DNA from: Streptacidiphilus sp. P02-A3a
Lineage (GTDB): Bacteria; Actinomycetota; Actinomycetes; Streptomycetales; Streptomycetaceae
NCBI RefSeq assembly: GCF_014084105.1
Contig: NZ_CP048289.1
Location: 3,543,922 to 3,607,921, forward strand
DNA: 64,000 bases
Reading direction: 5' to 3'
In this document: positions 50,322 through 58,603 of the stretch, piece by piece
Numbering within the stretch: the first letter of the stretch is position 1
Layout of the letters: every line of letters starts with the position of its first letter
Translations under genes and position numbers: made by a program
Notes under the pieces: model-generated
The model's input: the letters and a program-made list of their open reading frames with translations, nothing else
Database searches by the model: none
Told to the model about the DNA's origin: nothing

Positions 50322-51836
50322 ATGGCGGACTTCGTCGCCGCGATCGACCAGGGCACGACCAGCAGCCGGTTCATGATCTTCGATCACTCCGGCAGCGAGG
50401 TCGCCCGCGAACAGCTGGAACACGAGCAGATCCTGCCCCGGGCGGGCTGGGTCGAACACAACCCGGTGGAGATCTGGGAGCGCACCCGCTCGGTGATCGC
50501 CAGCTGTCTGAACCGGGCCAAGCTGCACCCGAGCGACATCGCCGCGCTCGGCATCACCAACCAGCGCGAGACCACGGTGGTGTGGAACCGCCGTACCGGC
50601 CGCCCCTACGGCAACGCCATCGTCTGGCAGGACACCCGCACCGACCGGATCGCCAGCGCGCTGGAGCGCGAGGGCAAGGGCGACGTGATCCGGGCCAAGG
50701 CCGGGCTGCCCCCGGCCACCTACTTCGCGGCCGGGAAGGTCCAGTGGATCCTGGAGAACGTGGACGGCGTCCGCGCCGACGCCGAGCGCGGCGACGCCGT
50801 CTTCGGCACCGTGGACACCTGGGTGCTGTGGAACCTCACCGGCGGCGTCCAGGGCGGCATCCACGTCACCGACGTCACCAACGCCTCCCGCACCATGCTG
50901 ATGGACCTGCGGACCCTGGACTGGGACGACGAACTGCTGTCGTTCTTCAACATCCCGCGGGCCATGCTGCCGACCATCCGGCCCTCCAACGCCCCCGAGG
51001 GGTACGGCGAGTCGCCGAAGGTCAGCCCGCTGGCGGGGATCCCGATCAGCGGCATCCTGGGCGACCAGCAGGCCGCCACCGTGGGCCAGGTCTGCTTCAC
51101 CCCGGGCGAGGCCAAGAACACCTACGGCACCGGCAACTTCATGCTGCTGAACACCGGTACCGAGCCGGTGCGCTCGCAGCACGGCCTGCTGACCACGGTG
51201 TGCTACCAGTTCGCCGGGCAGCAGGCGGTCTACGCGCTGGAGGGCTCGATCGCGGTGACCGGCTCGGCCGTGCAGTGGCTGCGCGACCAGCTGCACCTGA
51301 TCAGCACCGCCGCCGAGAGCGAGACCCTGGCCAGGCGGGTCGCGGACACGGCCGGGGTGTACTTCGTCCCGGCCTTCTCCGGCCTGTTCGCGCCCTACTG
51401 GCGCTCCGACGCCCGCGGGGCCATCGTCGGCCTCGCCCGCTTCCACAACGACGGCCACATCGCCCGGGCCACCCTGGAGTCGATCTGCTACCAGAGCCGC
51501 GACGTGGTCGAGGCGATGACCAAGGACTCCGGCGTGGAGCTGGCCGTGCTCAAGGTCGACGGCGGCGTCACCGCCAACAACCTGTGCATGCAGACCCAGG
51601 CGGACGTGCTCGGCGTCCCGGTGATCCGGCCCAAGGTGGCCGAGACCACCGCGCTCGGCGCCTCCTACGCGGCCGGACTGGCGGTCGGCTTCTGGCGCGA
51701 CGTGGAGGAGCTGCGGGCCAACTGGCAGCAGGACGCCCGCTGGGAGCCGCAGTGGGACGAGGCCACCCGCGAGGCCGGATACGCGGATTGGAAGCGGGCC
51801 ATCGAACGCACCCTCGACTGGGCCCCGGTGGAGTGA
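50322..51836 (+). CDS. glpK: Glycerol kinase
   Basis: A 504-residue ATP:glycerol phosphotransferase of the FGGY family. Recognised by [19 protein letters not shown] at the start, [23 protein letters not shown]-type [13 protein letters not shown] and [13 protein letters not shown]. Full length. The ATG at 50322 has CCGGAAGGATCC upstream. Last gene of glpDFK; followed after 74 bases by the palindrome at 51911. Confidence 0.97.
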   Translation: MADFVAAIDQGTTSSRFMIFDHSGSEVAREQLEHEQILPRAGWVEHNPVEIWERTRSVIASCLNRAKLHPSDIAALGITNQRETTVVWNRRTGRPYGNAIVWQDTRTDRIASALEREGKGDVIRAKAGLPPATYFAAGKVQWILENVDGVRADAERGDAVFGTVDTWVLWNLTGGVQGGIHVTDVTNASRTMLMDLRTLDWDDELLSFFNIPRAMLPTIRPSNAPEGYGESPKVSPLAGIPISGILGDQQAATVGQVCFTPGEAKNTYGTGNFMLLNTGTEPVRSQHGLLTTVCYQFAGQQAVYALEGSIAVTGSAVQWLRDQLHLISTAAESETLARRVADTAGVYFVPAFSGLFAPYWRSDARGAIVGLARFHNDGHIARATLESICYQSRDVVEAMTKDSGVELAVLKVDGGVTANNLCMQTQADVLGVPVIRPKVAETTALGASYAAGLAVGFWRDVEELRANWQQDARWEPQWDEATREAGYADWKRAIERTLDWAPVE

Positions 51837-51910
51837 CGCCGTCCTCCGCGGGCCGCGGCCCCCGCGGCGGCTCCGGCGGCAACCTGCGGAAGGCATATAC
51901 CAATTCCCTC

Positions 51911-51932
51911 CCTGACAGCGTTCGCTGTCAGG
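51911..51932. promoter_or_regulatory. Palindrome after glpK, possible operator
   Basis: CCTGACAGCG-TT-CGCTGTCAGG, 10-bp arms, followed by an extra half-site TGACAGCG at 51940-51947. It lies 75-96 bases past glpK and 73 bases before the next gene. It may be a terminator or an operator of the downstream gene; the added half-site favours protein binding. Confidence 0.45.
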
Positions 51933-52004
51933 TTCCTGGTGACAGCGGGCCGCCGGCGGGGGAGCATGTGTGACGGGGGCCACCGAGCACAGGCGAGGAA
52001 GACC

Positions 52005-52457
52005 ATGAGCGCACCCGCTGTCCGCAACGAGATCGCCACAGCCGCGCCGGGCGGCTCGTTGGTGCTCCCCGGCATGCTGACCGCGCCGCAACACGTCATC
52101 GACGACCTCACCCGCGACCTCAGCAGCGCCGCCGGGGCAGTGGCCTCCATGCCCCAGGACGACGACAGCGACATCACCATCTCCACCCGTACCTCGGTCA
52201 CCTTCGCCGCGTCCACCCAGGGCGGCGCGCTACAGGCCGCCGCCGACTGGAGCCGGACCCCGCCCGCCCGCAACGTCCAGATCCACTCGACCGGTTGGGC
52301 CCGGATCCCGGGCATGGACGACACCAACGGCGAACCCACCTACGAGTACCGCTTCACCCTGGTCGTCTCCTGGCCGGACGAGCGCACCGGCGAGTCCGGC
52401 GGCGACGTCCACCACGCCGACCGGGCCGAGCGCGGCTGGCACCGGGACCGGGACTGA
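52005..52457 (+). CDS. Hypothetical protein (150 aa)
   Basis: A 150-residue acidic protein of unknown function. It begins SAPAVRNEIATAAPGGSLVL and has a beta-rich centre (DITISTRTSVTFAASTQGG, then PTYEYRFTLVVSWPDE), ending in a charged, His-rich tail GGDVHHADRAERGWHRD. No signal or motif is visible. ATG 52005 follows GAGGAAG closely. It may be controlled by the palindrome upstream and ends at a 12-bp hairpin. Confidence 0.65.
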   Translation: MSAPAVRNEIATAAPGGSLVLPGMLTAPQHVIDDLTRDLSSAAGAVASMPQDDDSDITISTRTSVTFAASTQGGALQAAADWSRTPPARNVQIHSTGWARIPGMDDTNGEPTYEYRFTLVVSWPDERTGESGGDVHHADRAERGWHRDRD

Positions 52458-52520
52458 CCGGTCGGCGGAGATCCCAGACAACTCCGAGGGGGCGGTGTCC
52501 GGCCGCAGCGCCGCCCGGGT

Positions 52521-52551
52521 CGGTCGCCCCTGCCCCGAACAGGGGCGACCG
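52521..52551 (+). terminator. 12-bp hairpin terminator
   Basis: CGGTCGCCCCTG pairs with CAGGGGCGACCG around a 7-base loop, 63 bases after the 150-residue gene and 63 bases before the next one. Confidence 0.65.
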
Positions 52552-52614
52552 GCCGTCACGCCGACGCCACGGCGCCGGGATGCCGTCCGGGGCGGTTGCC
52601 CTGATGCTGGAGCC

Positions 52615-52839
52615 ATGGACAGTGCACTCACAGGCGTGAGCCTCGACGTTCGGATCTCGCCCGGCGACATTCTGCTGGCCCAGCTGCTGGACGCCGATGA
52701 CGAGCGGGTGGGCGAGCCCGAGCAGGTACGCACGAACGCCGATGTGGAGTGGTTGCGGGAGCAGCACCGCATCGGCAAGGACGACGTCCGTTGTTCGCCG
52801 GAGGTGCGGCGGATCCTCGACGTCAACTCGTTGGAGTAG
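52615..52839 (+). CDS. Hypothetical protein (74 aa)
   Basis: A 74-residue acidic protein starting MDSALTGVSLDVRISPGDIL and ending SPEVRRILDVNSLE. No Cys-based motif or signal. The codon pattern is consistent with a real gene and GGAG sits just before the ATG. Between two hairpins, so probably monocistronic. Family not recognised. Confidence 0.55.
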   Translation: MDSALTGVSLDVRISPGDILLAQLLDADDERVGEPEQVRTNADVEWLREQHRIGKDDVRCSPEVRRILDVNSLE

Positions 52840-52884
52840 CCGCAGCGGCCCTGTACGGCCCCGTACGCCGCCTGTGGCGGGTGC

Positions 52885-52917
52885 CCCGGTCCCACCCCTG
52901 TCCGAGGCGGGACCGGG
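52885..52917. terminator. Hairpin between convergent genes
   Basis: CCCGGTCCC (52885-52893) pairs with GGGACCGGG (52909-52917), 46 bases after one stop and 31 bases before the other. Confidence 0.55.
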
Positions 52918-52947
52918 CCCGTGCCGGGCCGTGTGGTGGTGCTGCCG

Positions 52948-54231
52948 TCAGCTGCTGGCGGCGACCGCGTAGCGCACCCGGTTGTTCTCGCCCACGTGCT
53001 CGGCGACAACGCCCTCGGCCACCATGCTCTTCAGCACATTGCGGAAGTTGGTCGCGTCCGAGGACTTCCACTCGGCGCCCATGACGGTCCGGGACACCTC
53101 GCCCGCGGACTGCGGCTCCGACGCGGCCAGCAGGGCGGCCACGATCTTCGTACGGTCGGCGCGCAGGTTCTTCTCCGCCGGGGCGGCGGAGTCGGCGGCC
53201 TTCTTCGCCGCGGCCTTGCGGACGGTCGGCTTGGCGGTGGACTTGGCCGTCGGCTTCGCCGGGGCCTTGGCCGGTGCCTGCGCGGGCGCCTTCGCCGGGG
53301 CCTTCGCGGTGGACTTGCGACCACGGGCCGGTGCTGACGTCTCGCCAGCGGCCTTCTCGACCGGCGCCGCCACGGTGGCGGTCTCGGCCGAGGCGTTGAC
53401 GGCGGCCTTGCGCGCGGGGCGCGCGGTCGGCTTGGCCGTCTGCTTGGTCGCGGACTTGCGGGCGACGGTCTTCTTGGCGGTGGCCTGCTTGGCCGCCGCC
53501 TCCTTGGTCGTCGTCTCCTTGGCCGCGGTCTTCTTCGCCGTGGCCTTCTTGCTGGTGGCCTTCTTCGCCGGAGCCTTCTCGGCCGCGGGCTCGGCGGCCG
53601 GGGCCGCCACTGCCGGGGCCGCCTCGGGCTCGGCGACCGCGGCGGCCGCCTCCGTGTTCGCGGAGTAGAACGCGGTGCCCGACTGCGTGGACTTCGCCGC
53701 GCGGTCGGTCTCGGTGAGCACGGCCAGGGCCCGGCGCACGGCCTGCAGCGCGGCGTTGTCCGCGTCGGCGCCGTGCACGGCGGTGGCGATCTCGGAGACC
53801 TTGTGGACGCCCGCGGTTCCGGCCAGGAAGTCCAGTACGGCCTGCTGGCTCGCGGTCAGCTTGCCCGCGACGGCGGGGGCCTTCGCCACCGTGCCGGTCG
53901 GCAGCGCGCCGACCACGGCGTCGCCGCTGGCGGCGACCACGATCTCGGCGGCCACCGCGTCGCCCGCCTCCTCGCGGGATTCGCGGGCCTCGCCGAGGGC
54001 CTGGGTCTCCGCCACGGCGCCTTCGAGCTCGCCGAGCTTGGCGATCAGCAGGCTGCGGCTCGCCTCCAGCGCCTCGATCGCCGCCTTGCGGGCGGTGAGT
54101 TGCTCACCGAGGTCGGTCACCGCTCCCCGGGCCGCGCCGAGTTCGCCTTCCAGCTCACCCAGCTGCTCGCCGATGTAGCTGCGAATGCCCTCGATCACGG
54201 ATTCGAGCTTGGTGATTGATCCTTCTGCCAT
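52948..54231 (-). CDS. Histone H1-like protein with N-terminal coiled coil and two winged-helix segments
   Basis: A 427-residue protein. Residues 5-95 form a likely coiled coil (KLGELEGAVAETQALGEARE). Residues about 124-192 form a winged-helix-like segment (KLTASQQAVLDFLAGTAGVH) and 358-424 another (RADRTKIVAALLAASEPQSA). Between them lies a Lys/Ala/Pro/Thr-rich basic tract (about 215-350) with repeats such as PAKKATSKKATAKKT and KAPAKAPAQAPAKAP, like eukaryotic H1 tails. Probably a nucleoid protein that binds DNA and dimerises. ATG 54231 has only a weak site; a promoter is visible at 54440-54469, leaving a long 5' UTR. Confidence 0.8.
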   Translation of the reverse strand: MAEGSITKLESVIEGIRSYIGEQLGELEGELGAARGAVTDLGEQLTARKAAIEALEASRSLLIAKLGELEGAVAETQALGEARESREEAGDAVAAEIVVAASGDAVVGALPTGTVAKAPAVAGKLTASQQAVLDFLAGTAGVHKVSEIATAVHGADADNAALQAVRRALAVLTETDRAAKSTQSGTAFYSANTEAAAAVAEPEAAPAVAAPAAEPAAEKAPAKKATSKKATAKKTAAKETTTKEAAAKQATAKKTVARKSATKQTAKPTARPARKAAVNASAETATVAAPVEKAAGETSAPARGRKSTAKAPAKAPAQAPAKAPAKPTAKSTAKPTVRKAAAKKAADSAAPAEKNLRADRTKIVAALLAASEPQSAGEVSRTVMGAEWKSSDATNFRNVLKSMVAEGVVAEHVGENNRVRYAVAASS

Positions 54232-54763
54232 GGGTACCCAACCTGTTCGTTGAAAACTGGAGTGTGTTCCCGTGATGGTAGACACAACTGATGAGAGTTG
54301 CGTTCTCGGGTACCGAATTTCATCCGGTCGAGATGAGTGCCTACCCGGGCCGGGGTGTTGCGGAACCTGCCGGTCGACCGGTCCGAGCCCGCGCGGAACT
54401 CGCCTCCCGGCTGCTTTCCGGCGTTGCCGAGTTGACCCGCTATTAGAGCAACTACCTTTTTTGAAGCAAGATGTGACAGGTCATCAGTTTTCGGATCGCG
54501 GGCCGCCGGTGGTGCCTCGCGGGCGTGGGCGGCCGGTTCGCGACCTCCGGGGCGGGTGTGCGCGGGATCACCACGGCCGATTCTGGGATTGCGTTGCTTG
54601 TCATGGATCCGCCGGGGTGGAAGGGGCGTTCGAGATGCACCCGTCAATTCGGCCCGTGAATCACCTGGGGAATAAGTGTTCGAATCTGACGCGCGATGAC
54701 GCCCCGCCGGGAGGCCCGTGGGCTGGTCGGCGCGGGCGCCGGTGCTGTCGGGTGGGGGAGCGC
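54232..54763 (-). other. 532-base intergenic region upstream of the H1-like gene
   Basis: Comparatively AT-rich in places (54440-54500 and 54660-54685) and contains the minus-strand promoter at 54440-54469. The predicted transcript has about 200 bases before the start codon, room for regulation. I see no other gene; no known RNA was recognised. Confidence 0.5.
54440..54469 (-). promoter_or_regulatory. Promoter of the H1-like gene
   Basis: On the minus strand, TTGCTT (54469-54464), an 18-base spacer and TAATAG (54445-54440). It is the best -35/-10 pair in the region, and its AT-rich spacer (AAAAAAGG) is unusual for this GC-rich DNA. Confidence 0.55.
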
Positions 54764-56002
54764 TCAGCCCCGGGCGTACACGGCCACGAAGTCCCGGCTG
54801 GACTGGTCGTAGTAGCGGGTGGGCGCGCGGACGAAGTTCACCAGGTTGTACGGGACCGGGTCGGCCGGCGTCCTGCTGCCGTCGTAGGAGATGAACGAGG
54901 GCCAGCTGAGGTTGATGTCCAGCATCATCGCGGTCACCGCGCCGGCCCGTTGCAGCACGGTCGCCAGCGTCTCCACGGACATCAGCCGCCCGCCCGCGTA
55001 GAGGATGTCGCCGTTCCGGTCGATGCCCACGCCCGAGCGCGCCACGAAGGAGTTGCCGCCGTCGGTCAGCCCCCACACGTCGGCGCCGCCGTCGTGCACC
55101 GCCTCGGTCACCTGCCCGCCGGAGACCAGCGGCACCAGGCACTGGCGCACGCCGACCACGTCCGGGGCCATCCCCACGCCATGGCCCCACACGCCGATGG
55201 TGAGCGAGCCGTCGCGGTGGAAGACCTCCGAGGCGGCCCCGTCGACGAGCGGGACGCCGGTGCTGCCGTCGAGGTAGAAGCCCCCGTGCGAGTCGCCGTT
55301 GGAGAGTTTGAAGCCGCCGTTGTAGGTGGCGACCAGGCCGGTGCGCTGTCCCGGCGGCACCGTCGCGGGCACCGGCCAGCTGCCGCCGGGTTCGGCGGCC
55401 CCCGGGTGCAGCTGGAACCGGAGCGCGCCGTGCTTCATCCAGACCACGCCCACCGGGAAGGTGGCGTCGTAGCCGTCGGGGCGCATCAGCGCGCGCTGGA
55501 TCACCGGCTGCCCCTTGACCCTGACCAGCGGGCTGAACACGCCCTCGCCCGGCATCGCCGGGGACACCAGCGGCACCACCGGCGGGTGGACCGGCACCAC
55601 CGGGACCGCCGGTCGGGGCCGGGACAGGGTCTTGGAGTGGTGCGCCCGCAGCACGGCGGGGCCGGTCACCGAGCAGTAGTCGGCGGCGGACGCGGTGCGG
55701 GCGCGGCCGTCGATCAGGTCCGCGACCACCACCAGGTGGTGGCAGCGGCCCCAGCGGGCCAGTTTGGCGGTCGCCCCCTGTTTGCCGGGGGCGGCCAGCG
55801 CGTCATGGACGCAGTACACCACCAGGGCCAGCACCAGCACCGCCAAGGCCAGCGTGGACCAGGTGGCCAGCGTCCGGCGGCGGCCGCTGAGGCCGCTCGG
55901 GCCGCCAGGGCCTTCGGCGACGGCCCGGGCGTCGTGCTCGGAGGGCGGTCGCACTCCCGACGGGTCGGTTGCTTCGCTGGCGTCCTGACTGTTGAATCCC
56001 AT
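54764..56002 (-). CDS. Phosphodiester glycosidase (NAGPA)-like membrane protein
   Basis: A 412-residue protein: a 40-residue cytoplasmic head, one membrane helix (LATWSTLALAVLVLALVVYC, about 45-64) and an exported domain. The domain shows TGLVATYNGGFKLSNGDSHGGFY and FHRDGSLTIGVWGHGVGM, then DGGNSFVARSGVGIDRNGDI and AMMLDINLSWPSF, the pattern of the phosphodiester glycosidase fold found in NAGPA and bacterial exopolysaccharide enzymes. It probably cleaves a sugar phosphodiester at the cell surface. ATG 56002 follows GAGAGGG. Confidence 0.8.
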   Translation of the reverse strand: MGFNSQDASEATDPSGVRPPSEHDARAVAEGPGGPSGLSGRRRTLATWSTLALAVLVLALVVYCVHDALAAPGKQGATAKLARWGRCHHLVVVADLIDGRARTASAADYCSVTGPAVLRAHHSKTLSRPRPAVPVVPVHPPVVPLVSPAMPGEGVFSPLVRVKGQPVIQRALMRPDGYDATFPVGVVWMKHGALRFQLHPGAAEPGGSWPVPATVPPGQRTGLVATYNGGFKLSNGDSHGGFYLDGSTGVPLVDGAASEVFHRDGSLTIGVWGHGVGMAPDVVGVRQCLVPLVSGGQVTEAVHDGGADVWGLTDGGNSFVARSGVGIDRNGDILYAGGRLMSVETLATVLQRAGAVTAMMLDINLSWPSFISYDGSRTPADPVPYNLVNFVRAPTRYYDQSSRDFVAVYARG

Positions 56003-56128
56003 CGGTTCCCTCTCGACCGGCCTCCCCGCACCCCCACGCCGTACCCAGCGGGACGGCCGGCGGCACGGTGGTTCGCCCGCTTGGCCCACAGCGACTCGGC
56101 CGGTGGCGGCAGGCGCCCGTCCGCGCTG

Positions 56129-56650
56129 TCAGTGGGCGCGGTGCGGACCGGCCCCGGGCTCGTGGCCGTCGTTGACGAAGCGCGGCGCCGCGGCCCGGCG
56201 GGCCCGCCACAGCGCGGCGAACCAGGCCCGCTGCGGCGGCTGGAGGTAGCGCCGCCAGTCCTGGTACGACCGCCAGGCGTAGCGGTCGTGTTCGGCGCTG
56301 AGCTCGATCGGCTGGTCGGGGGCGACCGTGCCGCCGTCGAAGCAGAAGTCGATCACCGGCGGCCAGCCGTCGTTCGCGGAGCGGTAGTCCACCAGCAGCA
56401 GCGGCAGTCCGTCGGCCAGTTCGAGCCCGCTCTCCTCGCGGAGCTCGCGCACGGCCGTCCGCTGCGGCGGCTCGTCCGGGTCCGCGAGCCCGCCCGGCAG
56501 CTGCCACCAGGCCGGATGCCCCGGGTAGCCGACGGACTGGTGCAGCATCAGCACCCGGCCGTCCGGGTCGGTGAGCAGCACGCTCGCGGACACGACGTGC
56601 TTGGGCAACTCCGCGGCGAACTGCTCGGGTGGCAGGACGAGGGTCGTCAA
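56129..56650 (-). CDS. NUDIX hydrolase
   Basis: A 173-residue nucleoside-diphosphate-linked hydrolase. The NUDIX box is complete: GGLADPDEPPQRTAVRELRE and ESGLEL, giving the G-x5-E-x7-RE-L/V-x-E-E-x-G consensus. A TTG start at 56650 is used because it follows AAGGAG by 6 bases and has no in-frame ATG upstream with a site. The substrate is unknown (dNTP, ADP-ribose or dinucleotide). It lies between the glycosidase and GNAT genes on the same strand. Confidence 0.88.
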   Translation of the reverse strand: MTTLVLPPEQFAAELPKHVVSASVLLTDPDGRVLMLHQSVGYPGHPAWWQLPGGLADPDEPPQRTAVRELREESGLELADGLPLLLVDYRSANDGWPPVIDFCFDGGTVAPDQPIELSAEHDRYAWRSYQDWRRYLQPPQRAWFAALWRARRAAAPRFVNDGHEPGAGPHRAH

Positions 56651-56805
56651 TGGCGCTCCTTCGGTCGCCGCGATCCTAACCCGCCTGCGCGGCCGGAGAG
56701 TTGGGAGTTCATCACTTTGAGTGACGAGTGCCGCCCGATTCCCCGGGACCGCGGCCCCGCCATCGCTCTCCGTGTCCGACGGCCCGGATCCCCCGAATCG
56801 CGGAG

Positions 56806-57606
56806 CTAGCGGAAGGAGTCGAGCGGGCGCCAGGCGGTGCGGGTGTGGGTCTGCTGGAAGCCGGTGCGGGTGAGGTTGGTGTGGCTGGGTGAGCCGTAGG
56901 CCACGGTCACCACGGCCAGGTCGGTCAGCGCGGCGGCGTCGCCGAGGCGGCGGGCGATCAGGGCGGTCTGGCAGCCGTGGCGGCGGTACTCGGGCAGGGT
57001 GGCGGCGCCGCTGAGCAGCGCGCCGTCGGGGTGGGGGTAGAGGCTCGCCGCCGCCGGGCGGCCGTCCACCCGGGCCAGGTAGCGGCGGACCGCCGCCGGG
57101 TCCTGCTCGGTGCCCAGCATGGTCAGCAGACGCGGTTCCGCGTCGGTGAGTCGGTATCCGCCGACGAGGGTGGCGAGGTACTCCGGGGAGTCGTCGGCCG
57201 GGTCCAGCTCCTCGACGGTGACCCGGGCCGGGGCGGGGATCGGCGGGCGTGGGCGGTCGAGGTGGAGGTGCAGGGTCGCGGTGACGCCGCCCGCGTACAG
57301 GCCGCGGCGGGCCAGGGCGGCGCCGAGGCGGTCGTTGGCGTCGCCCGCCCAGACCTCCAGCGTGGGAACGATTCCGGCGTCGGTGAAGAACGCGCGGACC
57401 TCGTCGAGGTACGGCAGGTCGTCCTCGTTGACGCCGCGTGCCTTGTTGTAGGGGGCCAGTCCGGACAGCGCCGGGACGCGCAGCGCCACCGTGCGGCCCC
57501 ACTGGCCGAGGCGGGCGCCCAGCGGTCCGGCGGCCGGGGCGGTCGCGTCGCGGCGGAGTTTCGCGGTGACCACGGCTTCGGCGCGGCGGGCGGTGTGGTT
57601 CGGCAT
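56806..57606 (-). CDS. GNAT family N-acetyltransferase
   Basis: A 266-residue protein with a GNAT domain in its C-terminal half: PHPDGALLSGAATLPEYRRHG with the acetyl-CoA-binding RRHGCQTALI loop, then TVAYGSPSHTNLTRTGFQQT. The N-terminal 120 residues are an extra domain (VPALSGLAPYNKARGVNEDD ... EVWAGDANDRLGAALARRG) typical of some actinobacterial GNATs. Substrate unknown. ATG at 57606; monocistronic, 39 bases from the LysR gene end. Confidence 0.85.
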   Translation of the reverse strand: MPNHTARRAEAVVTAKLRRDATAPAAGPLGARLGQWGRTVALRVPALSGLAPYNKARGVNEDDLPYLDEVRAFFTDAGIVPTLEVWAGDANDRLGAALARRGLYAGGVTATLHLHLDRPRPPIPAPARVTVEELDPADDSPEYLATLVGGYRLTDAEPRLLTMLGTEQDPAAVRRYLARVDGRPAAASLYPHPDGALLSGAATLPEYRRHGCQTALIARRLGDAAALTDLAVVTVAYGSPSHTNLTRTGFQQTHTRTAWRPLDSFR

Positions 57607-57645
57607 CCGGCCATCCTGCCCGGTCGCGGGGCGGGCGGGCCTGGT

Positions 57646-58533
57646 TCAGTCGGTGAGCGCGGCGGTGAGCAGCGCCGGGAGCGGGTTGGCGGTGGGGGTG
57701 TGCAGGGCCTCGGTGCGGTGGGTGAGCCGGGGGACGCTGAGCGGGACCGGGCTGACGTCGGCCAGGGTGTCGGCCAACGGCCTTGGCAGCAGCGCGAGTC
57801 CGTGTCCGGCGGCGACGAGGGCGGCCAGGCCCCGGAGGTCGGTGCCCTGGTAGCGCAGCGACGGCCGGTAGCCGTCGGCGCCGCCGGCCGCGCGCAGTTG
57901 GCGGAGCGGGATCGCGGTGTCGGGGGCGTCGATCCAGCGGGCGTCGGACAGGTCGGACAGGCGCAGTCCCGGGCGTCCGGCCAGCGGGTGCGGGTCCGGC
58001 AGCAGCACGGCCAGCGGCTGCTCGGCGACGGCGGTCGCGCTGAGCGGGCCGACGTCGCCGAGGTGGAGCGGGTCGTTGGGGGCGGTCATGCCGTCGACCA
58101 GGCCGAGGTCCACGCCCCCGGTGGCGACCTCGCGCGGGACCGCCTCGCGGCCGAGCACCCGGACGGTGGGCTCCAGGCCGGGGTGTCGGCGGCGCAGGTC
58201 GGCGAGCGCCCGGGCGAGGCGCGCGGTGAGCGCCAGCGGGGTGAGCCCGACGGTGAGCCGGGTGGTCGGCGCGCCGGTGAGCCGGGCGATGTCCGCGCGG
58301 GCGGCGTCGAGCCGCAGCAGCAGCGGTCCGGCGTGTTCCAGCAGCCGGACGCCGACCGGGGTGGGGCCGACCGGGCGGCGCAGCAGCAGGACCGCCCCGA
58401 GGTCGGCCTCCAGGGCGGCGATGTGCTGGGAGACCGCCGACTGGGTGTAGCCGAGTTCGCGCGCCGCCTCGGAGAACGACCCGTGGCGGGCGACGGCCAC
58501 GAAGGTGCGCAGCAGGTGCGGATCCATGGCCAT
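57646..58533 (-). CDS. LysR-family transcriptional regulator
   Basis: A 295-residue regulator with an N-terminal winged helix-turn-helix (LLRTFVAVARHGSFSEAARE, LGYTQSAVSQHIAALEADLG) and a C-terminal inducer-binding domain (about 90-295). It is divergent from the GATase-like gene with a 17-base inverted repeat in the gap, so it probably regulates that gene and itself. ATG 58533 is used; ATG 58527 is equally possible, since GATACT (58540-58535) is close enough to produce a leaderless transcript starting there. Inducer unknown. Confidence 0.9.
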   Translation of the reverse strand: MAMDPHLLRTFVAVARHGSFSEAARELGYTQSAVSQHIAALEADLGAVLLLRRPVGPTPVGVRLLEHAGPLLLRLDAARADIARLTGAPTTRLTVGLTPLALTARLARALADLRRRHPGLEPTVRVLGREAVPREVATGGVDLGLVDGMTAPNDPLHLGDVGPLSATAVAEQPLAVLLPDPHPLAGRPGLRLSDLSDARWIDAPDTAIPLRQLRAAGGADGYRPSLRYQGTDLRGLAALVAAGHGLALLPRPLADTLADVSPVPLSVPRLTHRTEALHTPTANPLPALLTAALTD

Positions 58534-58542
58534 CAGTATCGC

Positions 58543-58559
58543 TTATGGAAAGGTCATAA
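58543..58559. promoter_or_regulatory. Inverted repeat in the LysR/GATase gap
   Basis: TTATG-GAAAGGT-CATAA, a 5-bp palindrome with a 7-base spacer, centred between two divergent genes and near the T-N11-A pattern expected for a LysR autoregulatory site. Confidence 0.5.
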
Positions 58560-58603
58560 ATCATCGTTGGCGCTGTTCTCGGTCGCGGGTTCAGGATGGT
58601 CGC

